Assembly: GCF_032884065.1 (NCBI RefSeq)
Contig: NC_088873.1
Span: 29,869,658-29,933,657, forward strand
Length of the DNA stretch: 64,000 bases
Source: Artemia franciscana
Taxonomy: Eukaryota > Arthropoda > Branchiopoda > Anostraca > Artemiidae
Direction of reading: 5' to 3'
In this document: in pieces, positions 1-10,665 of the stretch
How the letters are laid out: every line of letters begins with the position of its first letter
Position numbering within the stretch: position 1 is the first letter of the stretch
Program-made: the position numbers and the translations under genes
The notes under the pieces: generated by a model
The model's database searches: none
Seen by the model: the letters and a program-made list of their open reading frames with translations, nothing else
Told to the model about the DNA's origin: nothing

Positions 1-92
1 GCCTCTTTCATATACGAAGTAATTTCTGTGCGTTTTAAGTTTTGATGTCACTCCTTACTTTCAGTTGAAAAAACTTGTTTTTTTTTATTTAA
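1..92 (+). repeat. HPE element, right terminal fragment
   Basis: This matches the right end of the HPE family: GGAGTAATTTCTGTTCGTTT-like sequence, then TTTTAAGTTTT, then CACTCCTTACTTTCAGTTG, an A/T run and a final TTTATTTAA at 92. It is followed by T, as in the other complete right ends. The body lies left of the window. Confidence 0.75.
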
Positions 93-1151
93 TTATTGAA
101 AAAATCCAACATTTATTTAAAAGCTTTGTTTAACAAAACGAATATGCTTCATCTTCCACAAATCAAGTCATAAACAAGATAATATAAGTGTGCATAAGCT
201 ATTCTGAAGGAAAATGGTGAGTTATTTTGTAAGGAGGAGTGGGGCAGAGGCATCAAAGAGTTAAATTTAATTTCAATACATTCCATCTATCATTGAACCG
301 TCAAAAAAACTATTTAATTACTTTTGAGAATGAAAGGAATTTGTATATAATATCTTTTTCCCTAACCTTTATTATTTGGACTCGGGGGGGGGGGGGTTAT
401 GATGCTCTTCAAAGTACGACAATATCTTTTTTTAGAATAGTTTATAGCGTTCATATACCTACTGGCACAGAGGTGAACACAGTGAGGCAGAGTATCAGGA
501 ATTTCCCAGAATTTTCTTGGGGAGGGTCATAGGCATGTACTACCAGGAGCCTTATTTTCAGCTATATGAAATTTAAATATTTCTCTTTTCCTATTTTTAT
601 ACGATGTTTCAGTATATCTAAATGTGTGCATATAGTTTATGTGAATATACGAGAGCGCTATTTTAGAGGTCACGACTGCTCCAGCCCTGTAGAAGATCAA
701 AAGTCACGCATAATTTTCATCCATATGATCAATATCCCCTTCTTTCCGCCAAAAATTCTGTAGTGAGAGAATTATTAAAGCGTTATTCAATGAAATTGCC
801 CTTCGTTCAAGATTGATTTAACATTCAATTGGTCCACAGTTGTGGTTGTAATCAAACATTTTAATTCTAAAGTAGAAAAGTCGAAGAAGGGAAACGCTGT
901 AAATCATTTACAATTATTGATGCATACAATTTAACAGCAAGAAATTGAGGGGTAGGATTTGTTGGGTCGGCAGCCCACTTCATATAGGGATAATCCAAAA
1001 AGACCAACAATTGAAAAAGAATGGTTTTCCTATTGAAAGTAAGGAGAGCCATTAAAATTGAAAATGACCAGAAATTATTCTGAATATAAGGTCACTTCAC
1101 CTTCCTCAATCCCTTACCCTTTACTATAGAGATTTTTAATTTGTCTCTCAA
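93..1151. other. AT-rich spacer, nothing assigned
   Basis: No splice-supported exon, recognised protein or strong repeat was seen. A G-run is at about 385-396. The short open frames here lack codon structure and homology. Confidence 0.4.
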
Positions 1152-1400
1152 TCAAACAGTTCGTGCTAACGAACTGTAGTAAGGAGCGACCCGGCTAAAT
1201 GGCAACCAAAACTCTAAAAAATGGGGTTTTGATATCAATAGCTACATCAAAAGATTTGCATTTTAATGTTGATTTTAAATATATAAGTTTAATCAAGTTT
1301 AGTCTTACGAATCAAAAGTTACGAGCCTTAGAAAATTTGCCTTATTTTATAAAATAGGGGAAAACAACCCCTAAAAGTCATAGAACCTTAACAAAAATCA

Positions 1401-1708
1401 CACCATCAGATTCAGCGTACCAGAGAACTCTACTGTAGAAGTTTCAAGCTCCTATCTACAAAAATGTGGAATTCCGTATTTTTTGCCAGAAGGCAAATCA
1501 CGGGTGCGTGTTTATTTGTTTGTTTGTTTTTTTTTTTTTTTTTTTTTTTTTTCACACCATCAGATTCAGCGTACCAGAGAACTCTACTGTAGAAGTTTCA
1601 AGCTCCTATCTACAAAAATGTGGAATTCCGTATTTTTTGCCAGAAGGCAAATCACGGGTGCGCGTTTATTTGTTTGTTTTTTTTTTTTTTGTTTTTTTTT
1701 CCCAAGTG
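1401..1708 (+). repeat. 154-bp tandem duplication inside HPE1
   Basis: CACCATCAGATTCAGCGTAC recurs at 1401 and 1555, and both copies run through GTTTATTTGTTTGTTT into a T-run. The T-run is the probable recombination or slippage junction. Confidence 0.9.
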
Positions 1709-2716
1709 GTCATCATATCGACCAAGTAGTCGTAGAATGTCGCAAGAGGGCTCATTCTAACGGAAATGAAAAGTTCTAGTGCCCTTTTTAAGTGACCAAA
1801 AAAATTGGAGGGCACCTAAGCCCCCTCCAACGCTCATTTTGTCTCCAAAGTCAACGGGTAAAAATTTTGAGATAGCCATTTTGTTTTGCATAGTCAAAAA
1901 CCATATTAACTATGTCTTTGGGAATGACTTACTCCCCTACAGTCCCTGGGGGAGGGGTTGCAAGTTACAAACTTCGGCCAGTGTTTATATATAATAATGG
2001 TTATTGGGAAGTGTACAGCTTTTTCAGGGGATTTTTTTTTTGTTTTGGGGGTAGGGTTGAGGGGAAGGAGCTATGTGGGAGGATCTTTCCTTGGAGAAAT
2101 ATGTCATGGGGGAACAGAAATTCAATGAAAAGGGCGTAGGATTTTCTAAAATTACTAAAAAAAAACAATACAAAAATAAACATGGAAAAGTTTTTTCAAT
2201 TGAAAGTAAGAAGTAGCATTGAAACTTAAAACGAACAGAGATTATTACGCACATGAGAGGTTTTAAAAATACTTTAGGATAAAGAGCGAGGTATTTAGGA
2301 GGAGATAGATACCTCGCTCTTTATGCTATAATATCTTTACTCATTTCAACTATTTATTTTGCGGCCATTCGGATTCAGTGGTCATTCTTAAAGAATTGGG
2401 ACAGAACTTATGGTTTAGTGTAAAGAGCGAGGTATTAACGAGGGGACAAACCCCCCTCATATACATAATACAAATTTCAGAATATTACGTAAGCTAATTC
2501 TTAAGTTACGTATATCTTTTTTACTAAAACCGAAAAAACTAGGCTTTCCCCACCCCTTATTTCTCAAAATCGTCTGATCAAAACTAAGAAAAAGCCATTT
2601 AGCCAAAAAGGAATTAAATGCAAGTTTCATATTAATAATTCATGTGTGGAGAGTCAAAATCAAACATGCATTAATTCAAAAACGTTCAAAAATTACATAA
2701 AAAAAATTAGTTCTTT

Positions 2717-2968
2717 TTAACTGAAAGTAAGGAGCGACATTAAAACTTAAAACGAACAGAAATTACTCCGTATATGAAATCGGTTGTCCCCTCAGCAATC
2801 TCTCGCTCTTTACGCTAAAGTTTGACTCTTTGCCACAATTCTGCTTTTTAAAACAATTAAAAGCTTTAGCGTAAAGAGCGAGGGATTGCTGAGGGGACAA
2901 CCCATTTCATATACGGAGTTATTTCTGTTCGTTTTAAGTTTTAATGTCGCTCCTTACTTTCAGTTAAA
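2717..2968. repeat. Terminal palindrome of HPE1 (~104-bp arms)
   Basis: The left arm reads AACTGAAAGTAAGGAGCGAC ... TCGCTCTTTACGCTAAAG. The right arm is its reverse complement, from CTTTAGCGTAAAGAGCGAGG to GTCGCTCCTTACTTTCAGTT. The arms share copy-specific bases such as CAGCAATC/GATTGCTG. Confidence 0.9.
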
Positions 2969-2992
2969 AAAAAACTAGTTTTTTTTATGTAA

Positions 2993-3695
2993 TTCGTTAA
3001 GAACCAATGGTGGATCACAAGGAATAAATGAATGGGAATACGAAGTTTCTCTCATACTTATCGGTCATATAATAAACACTATAGAATTTTGATCACAAAT
3101 AATGCGAACTTGACACAAAAAAGTGTTCAAGCAACTCTTTTATACCACACAATTAGCTTTGGCTTGGTTGGAAAATAAATTATAGCTACATTTTATTTAG
3201 ATGGCATCTTGGTTTGGTTTGGTTAAGTATTTGATATATGATATGCCTTAACCCACCCCCATACCTAATGTGCACATATATAGCCAAAATTTGTTCCTAA
3301 ACTATCATATCTCCATTATGTTTTGTTACTTCCCGAGGGTTTATTATATAACTAATAAGTAACATTTTTTGAAATAGCTAACTAAATAACTTCTGCAAAA
3401 CGAGCCCAGGATGAAAAGAAGGCAATCATCCTAATATACAGAAGTAATTTCTCTTAATCTCAGGTTTCAGTGATACTGCCTAGATTTAACTAGAAAAAAT
3501 GACATTTTATTTAATTTATTTGACTCTTTAGCTTGAAAATTAAAAAATAAAACACACAATTTGTGATTAAGACACATTCCTCGAGTTTACACAAATATTC
3601 CAGTGTCTCTTCTATATTAGCTGATGCGTAATTATATACTACTGTACATGGTGTCATGAAACATCAACCGAGCCATCTTTGTTAAATTAAGTGTT
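2993..3695. other. AT-rich spacer, nothing assigned
   Basis: Unique-looking AT-rich sequence. No open reading frame of note, splice pair or repeat was recognised. Confidence 0.4.
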
Positions 3696-4134
3696 AAAAC
3701 AAGTTTCTCTACTAATATTTAATTTATTATAGACTATGTGTAAGTTGAGTATGAATAAGAATAACTTTCAATTTAATAATAATAATAATAATAATAATTT
3801 ATTTATCACCCACTTCACAAAACAGAGGTTAAGTGGAGTAAAATACAAAAGAAAAACAGCAAAAGTAATACAAAAGAAACAAATTTTATCATATACAGAA
3901 AAAGACGGATAAGGCGATGAAAACATCCTAACCTATAAAGCGCTTCAATAGCTAGCTTCGCAGATAATTTTTCGAAAGCACCAGTAATATCTGTCGCACA
4001 ATACTTTTTAACCAGTTTTGTATTCCGGTAAGAACGAGGTAGGTATAAAAGAAAACAAGTTTCTCTATTAATATTTCATTTATTATAGACTATGGGTAAT
4101 TTGAAGGATGAATATGAATAACTTTCAACTTAAT
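3696..4134. repeat. ~82-bp direct repeats flanking a LINE fragment
   Basis: AAAACAAGTTTCTCTACTAA... (3696-3777) recurs at 4052-4134 with a few substitutions, and both copies end in ATAACTTTCAA(T/C)TTAAT. They bracket exactly the LINE 3' end at 3778-4051. This is either an unusually long target-site duplication or a tandem duplication that predates the insertion. Confidence 0.8.
3778..4051 (-). mobile_element. Non-LTR retrotransposon 3' end (family of the 27-kb LINE)
   Basis: On the - strand it encodes a fragment beginning LLYLPRSYRNTKLVKKY, with DIT and a Leu-rich region. This aligns with KYLLYLPPWTKNRILASKFS, then VPDIT, in the LINE at 27080-27601. After a stop and a short 3' UTR with GAT(A/G)AGG(C/A)GATG it ends in an (AAT)n run on the + strand (about 3775-3798), i.e. 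a (TTA)n-type 3' tail. It is a heavily 5'-truncated copy. Confidence 0.65.
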
Positions 4135-4375
4135 CAGTTTCGCATTATTTGAAATTACAATAAAAGATAAGTTTTTCTATGGACGGATTGCATTCAGAAC
4201 TTATCTTTTTAGAGTTCTGCGAGCTATAATTACGCGTTACTTTTTACTTTCAGCTCGATATAATGAACTTTTTCAGAGTGCTAGCACCATATTAGCAGAG
4301 ATTCTTTAATTCCCTAACCAATTACTTGAGTTAATCGATTTTTTTTAAATAAAAATATTAGGTAAAATGGGTCTA

Positions 4376-4880
4376 AGTCTTATATCTTACCGACTGAAAA
4401 GACAAAGATTGTAAAAAAACTGACAAATATCAAAGCCTTTAACATTTTTGAGGATACTTTGACTTATATTCACATATATAATTTCGGATCGACTGGACAA
4501 ACTGGTGGTTTGGCACGCCAATATATAGATACTTATGGTGATGGAACTAACTCGTATCAACGTTATTATGGGTTTTTCCACAAAATATTAAGATTGCAAA
4601 ACATTTCCAGCGGTACTGCAGTAACACAAGTTTTTTTTTTTTTGTTTTTTTGTTGTTGCACAATGCCTCTACGCAGCAAAATTTACCGTTATAATTACAT
4701 TGACTGGATCACCGTAAGTTCCTTTTATAAATTTTCTATTAGGGTTCATTTGCTGTCTAGCAGCTTTCAACACATCAATCTAAGGGTTACTTTGGAAGTA
4801 AACCTGCAGGTGGAAAATATAAGACCTTTATAAGGAAAAATTAAGCTGAATCTTCATGAATTTTTTTAAATGCTCTCTAC
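4376..4880 (+). repeat. Dispersed repeat R, copy 1
   Basis: TTATATCTTACCGACTGAAA and several following segments (ACAAAGATTG..AAA, TATATTCACA, AAGATTGCA, GCAGTAACA.A, CAATGCCTCT.., ATAATTACA) reappear in the same order at 24566-25080. Identity is moderate. No coding frame is shared. The nature of the element is unknown. Confidence 0.6.
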
Positions 4881-6240
4881 CTATGCTAAACAGTGCCCTA
4901 TATGACTCCCTGGATTAAGCACATTTTATTCACGAATTCTATGTTTGTACTCCTAACATGACGAAAAATATGACATAAGCGTTTTTTTCCATAATTGGGA
5001 TGGGTAATTAAAATTACTGCTCTAATTTCTAAGAATCATATTTGAAGATGAAAATATGCACGGGACATAGTTTGAAACATCTTAGTTTCTAAATTAAATG
5101 TCCTATCCAGACTTGATTTATCTCTTATCTTTAAAGACTTAGTTTTTGGTTGTTTTTTAATATCCTTTTTGACACCCGATGTTTACCAGGCAAATTTATT
5201 TTGGGTAAGGCCATAGGTTTTACAGCCAGCTATGCTTATAAGAGGCTTAGCAGATGCTGCATGTCTTTGTAAGAAAAAATTGTTGTGGTCTTTGTCTTGC
5301 CTGCTAAAAAGGAAAGAGACGATTATTTTGTTTGGAAAAAAAAAATATCGAGACCGACGTATATTTTCACTGAAATGGGAGATAAACCCGAAACCAATCT
5401 TAAATTAGTAGTATAAGGGACAATACTCCAACGCGCACACCTCATTTGGGCACTAAAACTTCCCTACACTTCGACGAGCACACCTTATTTGGGCAATAAA
5501 GATTGCCGATACTAAACAAAAGCATTGACCTACTTACAGACAAGTATCTGACGCTTACATAATTTACATAGCCAGTGAAAAACCAGCCACATGAAACTTG
5601 AATAAAACTGTTTAATAATACATGTATGGAAATAATTCAATTAAATCATTTAGTTTGATTTCAAGTTGGACTAATAGAATCTATGATATAGTATTGAACT
5701 TTACTCGACATCATCTATAACTTAGGCATAGTGTAACCGCTTGTATCCTCATATTCATGGGAATGAGTGCTCATGTAATCACTTCTTCCCGAGGAAACTT
5801 GTGTTCATCCATGTTCTAGCCTCTGAGGGTATCCAGTGCCTCTCTCCCAACTTGCCCACCCCCTTTTTTGTGCTTACTTTTTTTTAACATTTTTTTTTAC
5901 TATTTTTCATGTCTTAAAATAATTTATTCAACTTATTCAGAATTTATTCGACTGGGAATTTTATGCTCTTAGTAGCTGGTTCAGTCAATTTATTTTTTTG
6001 GAAAGGTATCATATGATAGTAGGTTGTGATATCAATAAAATTTTAGCCAAGTATCTTCAAATCTCGTGTGATATTACTAAGATCTTATCTGTTATTATCA
6101 AACATCTGGCACTACATTATAAAACCCTAGCCAGATATAACGAGAATCCTCTACTGCATTATCGAAACCTTATGTGATATTGTTACCAACACGCAAAGAC
6201 AGACACAGAGACAAGGAAGCAGTCGCTCAGATATACAGGC
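4881..6240. other. AT-rich spacer, nothing assigned
   Basis: No exon, recognised protein or terminal repeat was seen. A weak internal repetition (ACACCT(C/T)ATTTGGGCA, about 5440-5500) is present. Confidence 0.4.
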
Positions 6241-6244
6241 GCAA

Positions 6245-6248
<4 letters not shown>

Positions 6249-6293
<45 letters not shown>

Positions 6294-6353
6294 AAGAAAG
6301 AGAGAGAGAGAGAAAGAAAGAAAGAGAGAGAGGGAGAGAGAGAGAGAAACTCA
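6249..6353. repeat. (GA)n microsatellite
   Basis: About 105 bp of GA dinucleotides with AAAG interruptions. Open frames across it on both strands are low-complexity artefacts. Confidence 0.95.
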
Positions 6354-6889
6354 TACAAACACACAGAGTCAGACACATAAAGACTGACAAATATCTGCTC
6401 AGACGAACAGACACAGAGAGTAAGAGAGATGAAAACACATAGAAACACACAGATTCAGACAGAAAAGCACACAAAGACAGAGAAACAAGCAAACACTTGC
6501 TGAGAATACCGTGATCCTTCTTATATTTATCCAAAAGCTTATGGAGATTTAGACAAAATTTGATATTCAAATGCACTTAATAGGGAATTTTCACTTGGGA
6601 ACAATTCGTAGGGACATAGTTCGAGATTCTACACCATATTGTGGAATGTATGGTGTAAAATCAAACGTTTGCGGCAAAAAACTACAAGTAAACTTTGACC
6701 AATGGCGTTCAAAATCTTAAAAAAAAGATATCAAAAGAATTTGCTTTTCATACCGATGCAAAATATACAGGCTTTCTGGAGTTTAATTTTACACATCACA
6801 AGCTGTAATCCTGAAGGAATGTCGATTATTTTCAAAAAACGTGGTATAAATAACTTTAGCATAGCAATCGAGGGAAGGGTATTTCTCCT

Positions 6890-7110
6890 CGTAAGTGGAA
6901 TAATTTCTGTTCGTTTTATGTCTTAATGTTGTTCAATTCTTTCAGTTTGCAATGCGTGGTTTCCCCAACCACGCATTGCACCCCGGCCGAGGGCAGAGAA
7001 TCAGGAGATCGGCACCTGCGCTACGCGAACCCTAATCGGTTTGCATGCGAAAGTTTGCTTTTGCTTGCAATTCTTTCAGTTGAAAAAACACTTTTTGCTT
7101 ATCTTTTAGG
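6890..7110 (+). repeat. Diverged HPE right-end fragment, split by a SINE
   Basis: TGGAATAATTTCTGTTCGTT, then TTAATGTTG..C and TTTCAGTTGAAAAAACACTT, correspond to the right terminus of HPE. The SINE piece at 6948-7067 interrupts it. Confidence 0.6.
6948..7067 (+). mobile_element. 5'-truncated, 5'-inverted SINE fragment with 14-bp TSD
   Basis: The segment AACCACGCATTGCACCCCGG..GCGCTACGCGAACC..GCATGCGAAA matches the tail half of the SINEs at 22.05 and 25.3 kb. Its first 14 bases (6948-6961) are an inverted copy of 6967-6980, as expected of twin priming. CAATTCTTTCAGTT flanks it at 6934-6947 and 7068-7081. Confidence 0.85.
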
Positions 7111-8021
7111 ATTTACTTTATGCTTATATCTATAGTTCTTCTTGTTCTCCTATTCATGTTTTTAGGTACTTGGAATTGAATGATCATAACAGGGTAAGAC
7201 ATAAGTTAAAGAATTTAATTTGCAAGCTTGATTGAAATAAGCATTTCATTTTACTTTAAATTCTATTGGTTGTGACTTGGAGTTTGACTCCATGTAATTG
7301 AAATTGAATATATATAAAAATATACCCCCTTTAAGATACTTCAGACGGGAAGACATTTTTGTTTACACCAGGTGGACGTGTTCTCAGTCGGGAGGGGTTA
7401 ACTAGCATCATATACTCCAGTTCGGAGCACGAGACCATATCCAAGGAAAGTTAAAAAGGAAAACCCTTAAAGGTATCTTTGATAGTAAAGGCTTCTGATA
7501 TATACCTAGCGAGTGCGCTCTGGATCGGAAAGGGGTAACTGGCATCATAGAAGATCAATCTAAGTCCCAAACAAAATGGAGCAGTTCTAAGCACCATATC
7601 ATACAAATCTGTCGGTAAAAATGACCACGCAGTTGGTAAAATCAATTTCCATACCCCCTCCTCTCCCAAACATTTTAGCAGATGATGTCTCTGGTTGGTG
7701 CCAGTTTAAATAGCGGTAAGTAATACCTTGTACTTCTCAGTCCCAGCCTGTTATATTTGTGCATTTTCATCATAGGGCAACCCTTCCACAATTGCAAATA
7801 ATTCCTCATTTTCAAATGATTTCCTTTAACCATTATTTATGCAATGATAGATCAATCCTTTTAAATAGAAACGAAAAGTAATAAACAAAATATAAAAATA
7901 AATATTGTAGGATATTCTACAAAATAGATTCTGCCTCTATTTTGAAATAGAGGTAAAATGTTCCAAAGTTCCTTACTTTCATCATTACTTTGTGTTTGCC
8001 ATATTCCCTCTCTTTGTTCTA
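7111..8021. other. Spacer, nothing assigned
   Basis: It contains two related motifs near 7385 and 7530 (GGGTTAACT.GCATCATA / GGGTAACTGGCATCATAG), suggesting a small diverged duplication. No gene was recognised. Confidence 0.35.
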
Positions 8022-10059
8022 GATTACTCCGTATATGAAATGGGTTGTCCCCTCCGCAATCCCTCGCTCTTTACGCTAAAGCTTTTAATTGTTTTAAAAA
8101 GTAGAATTGTGGCAAAGAGTCAAACTTTAGCGTAAAGAGCGAGGGATTGCGGAGGGGACAACCCATTTCATATACGGAGTAATTTCTGTTCGTTTTAAGT
8201 TTAAATGTCGCTCCTTACTTTCAGCTGAAAAAATTAGTTTTTTTTTTATTTAATTTCTGAACGTTTTTGAATTAATGCATGTTTGGTTTTGGCTCTCCGC
8301 ACATAAATTATTAAAATGAAATTTGTATATTAATTCTTTTTTTGGCTAAATGGCTTTCTCTTAGTTTTGATCAGAAGATTTTGAGAAATAAGGGGTGGAG
8401 AAGGAGGCCTAGTTGCCCTCCAATTTTTCGGTTACTTAAAACGGCAACTAGAACTTTTAATTTTTAACGAACGTTTTTATTAGTAAAAAATATACGTAAC
8501 TTAAGAATTAACTTACGTAACAAACTTTCATAACCTTATATTTTTATTATGTATACGAGGGGGTTTGTACCCTCGTTAATACCTCGCTCTTTACACTAAA
8601 TCGTAAGTTTTGTCCCAATTCTTTAAGAATGACCCCTGAATCAGAAAGGCAGTAGAAAAAATAGTTGAAATTACTAAAAATACTTTAGCATTAAGAGCAA
8701 GGTATTTATCTCCTCCTAAATACCTCGCTCTTTATGCTAAAGTATTTTTAGAACCCCTCATATGCGTAATAATCTCTATTCGTTTTAAGTTTCAATGCTA
8801 CTTCTTCCTTTCATTTGAAAAAACGTTTTCATGTTTATTTTTCATTGTTTTCTTATAGTAATACTAGAGAATCCTGCGCCCTTTTCATTGAATTTTTCTT
8901 CCCCTATGACAGATTCCTCCAAGGAAAGATCCTCCAACATAGCCCCCTCTCCTCAGCCCCACCACCAAACAAAATAAATCCCCCTGAAAACGTCTGTATA
9001 CTTCCCAATAACCATTGCTATATGTAAACACTGGTCAATGTTTGTAACTTGCAGCCCCTCCCCCAGGGATTGTGGGGAGTAATTCATCGCCAAAGACATA
9101 GTTATTATGGTTTTCGACTATGTTGAACAAGATGGCTATCTCAAAATTTTGATCCGTTGACTTTGGGAAAAAATGAGCGTGGGAGGGGGCCTAGATGCCC
9201 TCCAATTTTTTTGGTCACTTAAAAAGGGCACTAGAACTTTTCATTTCCGTTAGAATGAGCCCTCTTGCGACGTTCTAGGACCACTTGGTCGATACGATGA
9301 CCCCTGGAAAAGAAACAAAAAAACACGCACTCGTGATTTGTCTTCTGGCAAAAAATACAAAATTCCACATTTTCGTAGATAGGAGCTTGAAACTTCTACA
9401 ATAGGGTTCTCTGATACGCTGAATCTGATGGTGTCATTTTCGTTTAGATCTTACGACTTTTAGGGGGTGTTTCCCCCTATTTTCCTAAATAAGGCAAATT
9501 TTCTCAGGCTCGTAACTTTTTATGGGTAAGACTAAACTTGATGAAACTTATATATTTAAAATCAGCATTAAAATGCGATTCTTTTGATGTAGCTATTGAT
9601 ATAAAACCTTTAGAGTTTCAATTTTTTAGAGTTTTGGTTACTATTGAGCCGGACCACTTGGTCGATACGATGACCCCTAGGGAAAAAAAAAAACAAATAA
9701 ACACGCACCCGTGATTTGTCTTCTGGCAAAAAATACGAAATTCCACATTTGTGTAGATAGGAGCTTGAAAATTTTGCTACATAGTTCTCTGATACGCCAA
9801 AGGCGATGATGTGATTTTCGTTAAGATTCTGTGACTTTTAGGGGGTGTTTCCCCCTATTTCTAAAATAAGGCAAATTTTTTCAGGCTCGTAACTTTTGAT
9901 GACAAAGACTAAATTTGATGAAACTTATATATTTAAAATCAGCATGAAAATGCGATTCTTTTGATGTAGCTATTGGTACCAAAAGTCCATTTTTTAGAGT
10001 TTTGGTCACTATTGAGCCGGGTCGCTCCTTACTACAGTTCGTTACCACGAACTGTTTGA
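8022..10059 (-). mobile_element. HPE2 (reverse orientation, outer palindrome arm truncated)
   Basis: Reading the - strand, it starts with the hairpin end at 10059 (TCAAACAGTTCGTGGTAACG) and runs to the palindrome at about 8022-8230. There the outer arm is cut off in the middle of ATTACTCCGTATATGAAATG. A second hairpin lies at 8674-8742. A 373-bp tandem duplication (CCACTTGGTCGATACGATGA at 9281 and 9654) lengthens it. No coding sequence. Confidence 0.85.
9278..10023. repeat. 373-bp tandem duplication inside HPE2
   Basis: The block from the polypyrimidine segment to GAGCCGG is present twice in a row, with moderate divergence between the copies. The junction is at GAGCCGGACCACTTGG near 9645-9660, where GGGTCGCTCC would be expected. 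Confidence 0.85.
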
Positions 10060-10520
10060 TTTGCTAGTAGAGAAAATTTATCGTGGGCAGCGGAATTAAC
10101 TGAGGAGAATATTCTGTAGGGATATCCTACTGGGATAATTTGTGGGAGACAGGGAGGATTCAAAGTGGGATATATAGGAGGGATATTTCAAAGCAGTGAA
10201 TGTTACGAGGGAACTATGCCTCGCTAGAGCTTAAAGAAAGACAGTCTATTCAGTTCAATGTTTTCCATGTTGCTTTATTATTTTTTCCCTAGAACTGCTA
10301 TTTCAGTGCATAATAGTTCATTTTTAGATATTCAGATTTTGGTTTTCCACCTGTTTGTTGTTTAGCCTGTACTGTACAGAACTCAAAGTATCCTGGGCAC
10401 GATATACGTTTTCATAGTTCAAAATCTTTAGGTTATGCAATTGAATCATTATTTGCAACAAGTTACCTAAAGTAGCTAAAAGATTGTACAAAACAATTAT
10501 CACAAAAAACATTTAAAAAT
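10060..10520. other. Spacer 3' of the Gly/Tyr-rich gene
   Basis: No repeat or coding exon was recognised. It presumably lies just beyond the transcript end of the - strand gene. Confidence 0.35.
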
Positions 10521-10546
10521 CCAGTCACAAAATTTTAACATTAAAA

Positions 10547-10552
10547 TTTATT
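10547..10552 (-). promoter_or_regulatory. Polyadenylation signal AATAAA of the Gly/Tyr-rich gene
   Basis: The plus strand reads TTTATT, i.e. AATAAA on the - strand, 16 bp past the TAA stop. It is followed by an AT-rich stretch suitable for a cleavage site around 10520-10535. Confidence 0.6.
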
Positions 10553-10567
10553 CAAAGATGGACTTCT

Positions 10568-10665
10568 TTAGCCGTAAGGTCGGTATCCATAGCCACGATA
10601 GCCCCCATAGGGACGACGATATCCACCATATCCGCGATATCCTCCTCCATATCCTCGTCGGAATC
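10568..10665 (-). CDS. Gly/Tyr/Arg-rich terminal exon
   Basis: The acceptor on the - strand is ATTATTTTTAG. The first two bases complete a Gly codon with the upstream exon, then 31 residues and TAA follow. The residues are almost only G, Y, R and P, arranged as repeats of the type (R)(R/G)YGGY. The tail starts FRRGYGGGYRGYGG and ends GYRPYG. Codon use is varied (GGA, GGT, GGG and GGC all appear for Gly), so this is not a simple nucleotide repeat, which argues for selection on the protein. Confidence 0.8.

Larger units (their letters stand above)
1152..2992 (+). mobile_element. HPE1, complete non-coding hairpin element
   Basis: It starts TCAAACAGTTCGTGCTAACG (a stem-loop) followed by TAGTAAGGAGCGACCCGGCT. 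It ends with a large palindrome (arms about 2717-2820 and 2864-2968, loop ~43 bp) and TTTTTATGTAA. The flanking bases are A on the left and T on the right, with no visible target duplication. The body holds polypyrimidine runs, a second hairpin at about 2253-2333, and GAGGGGACAAACCCCCCTC near 2440. No protein is encoded. An internal 154-bp tandem duplication (from 1401 and 1555) makes this copy longer. Confidence 0.8.

Noticed and set aside
239-532. 97-codon frame near the left end
   Set aside because: Low-complexity Phe/Ser/Ile composition, a G-run inside, no homology or splice context.
1152-2992. HPE as a classical TIR DNA transposon (MITE)
   Set aside because: No terminal inverted repeat at the very ends, no consistent target duplication, and the inverted sequences are subterminal and asymmetric.
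6151-6576. Open frames of 141, 73 and 68 codons on both strands near 6.2-6.6 kb
   Set aside because: They are the (GA)n microsatellite read as Ser-Leu or Arg-Glu repeats. The flanking codons show no protein-like pattern.
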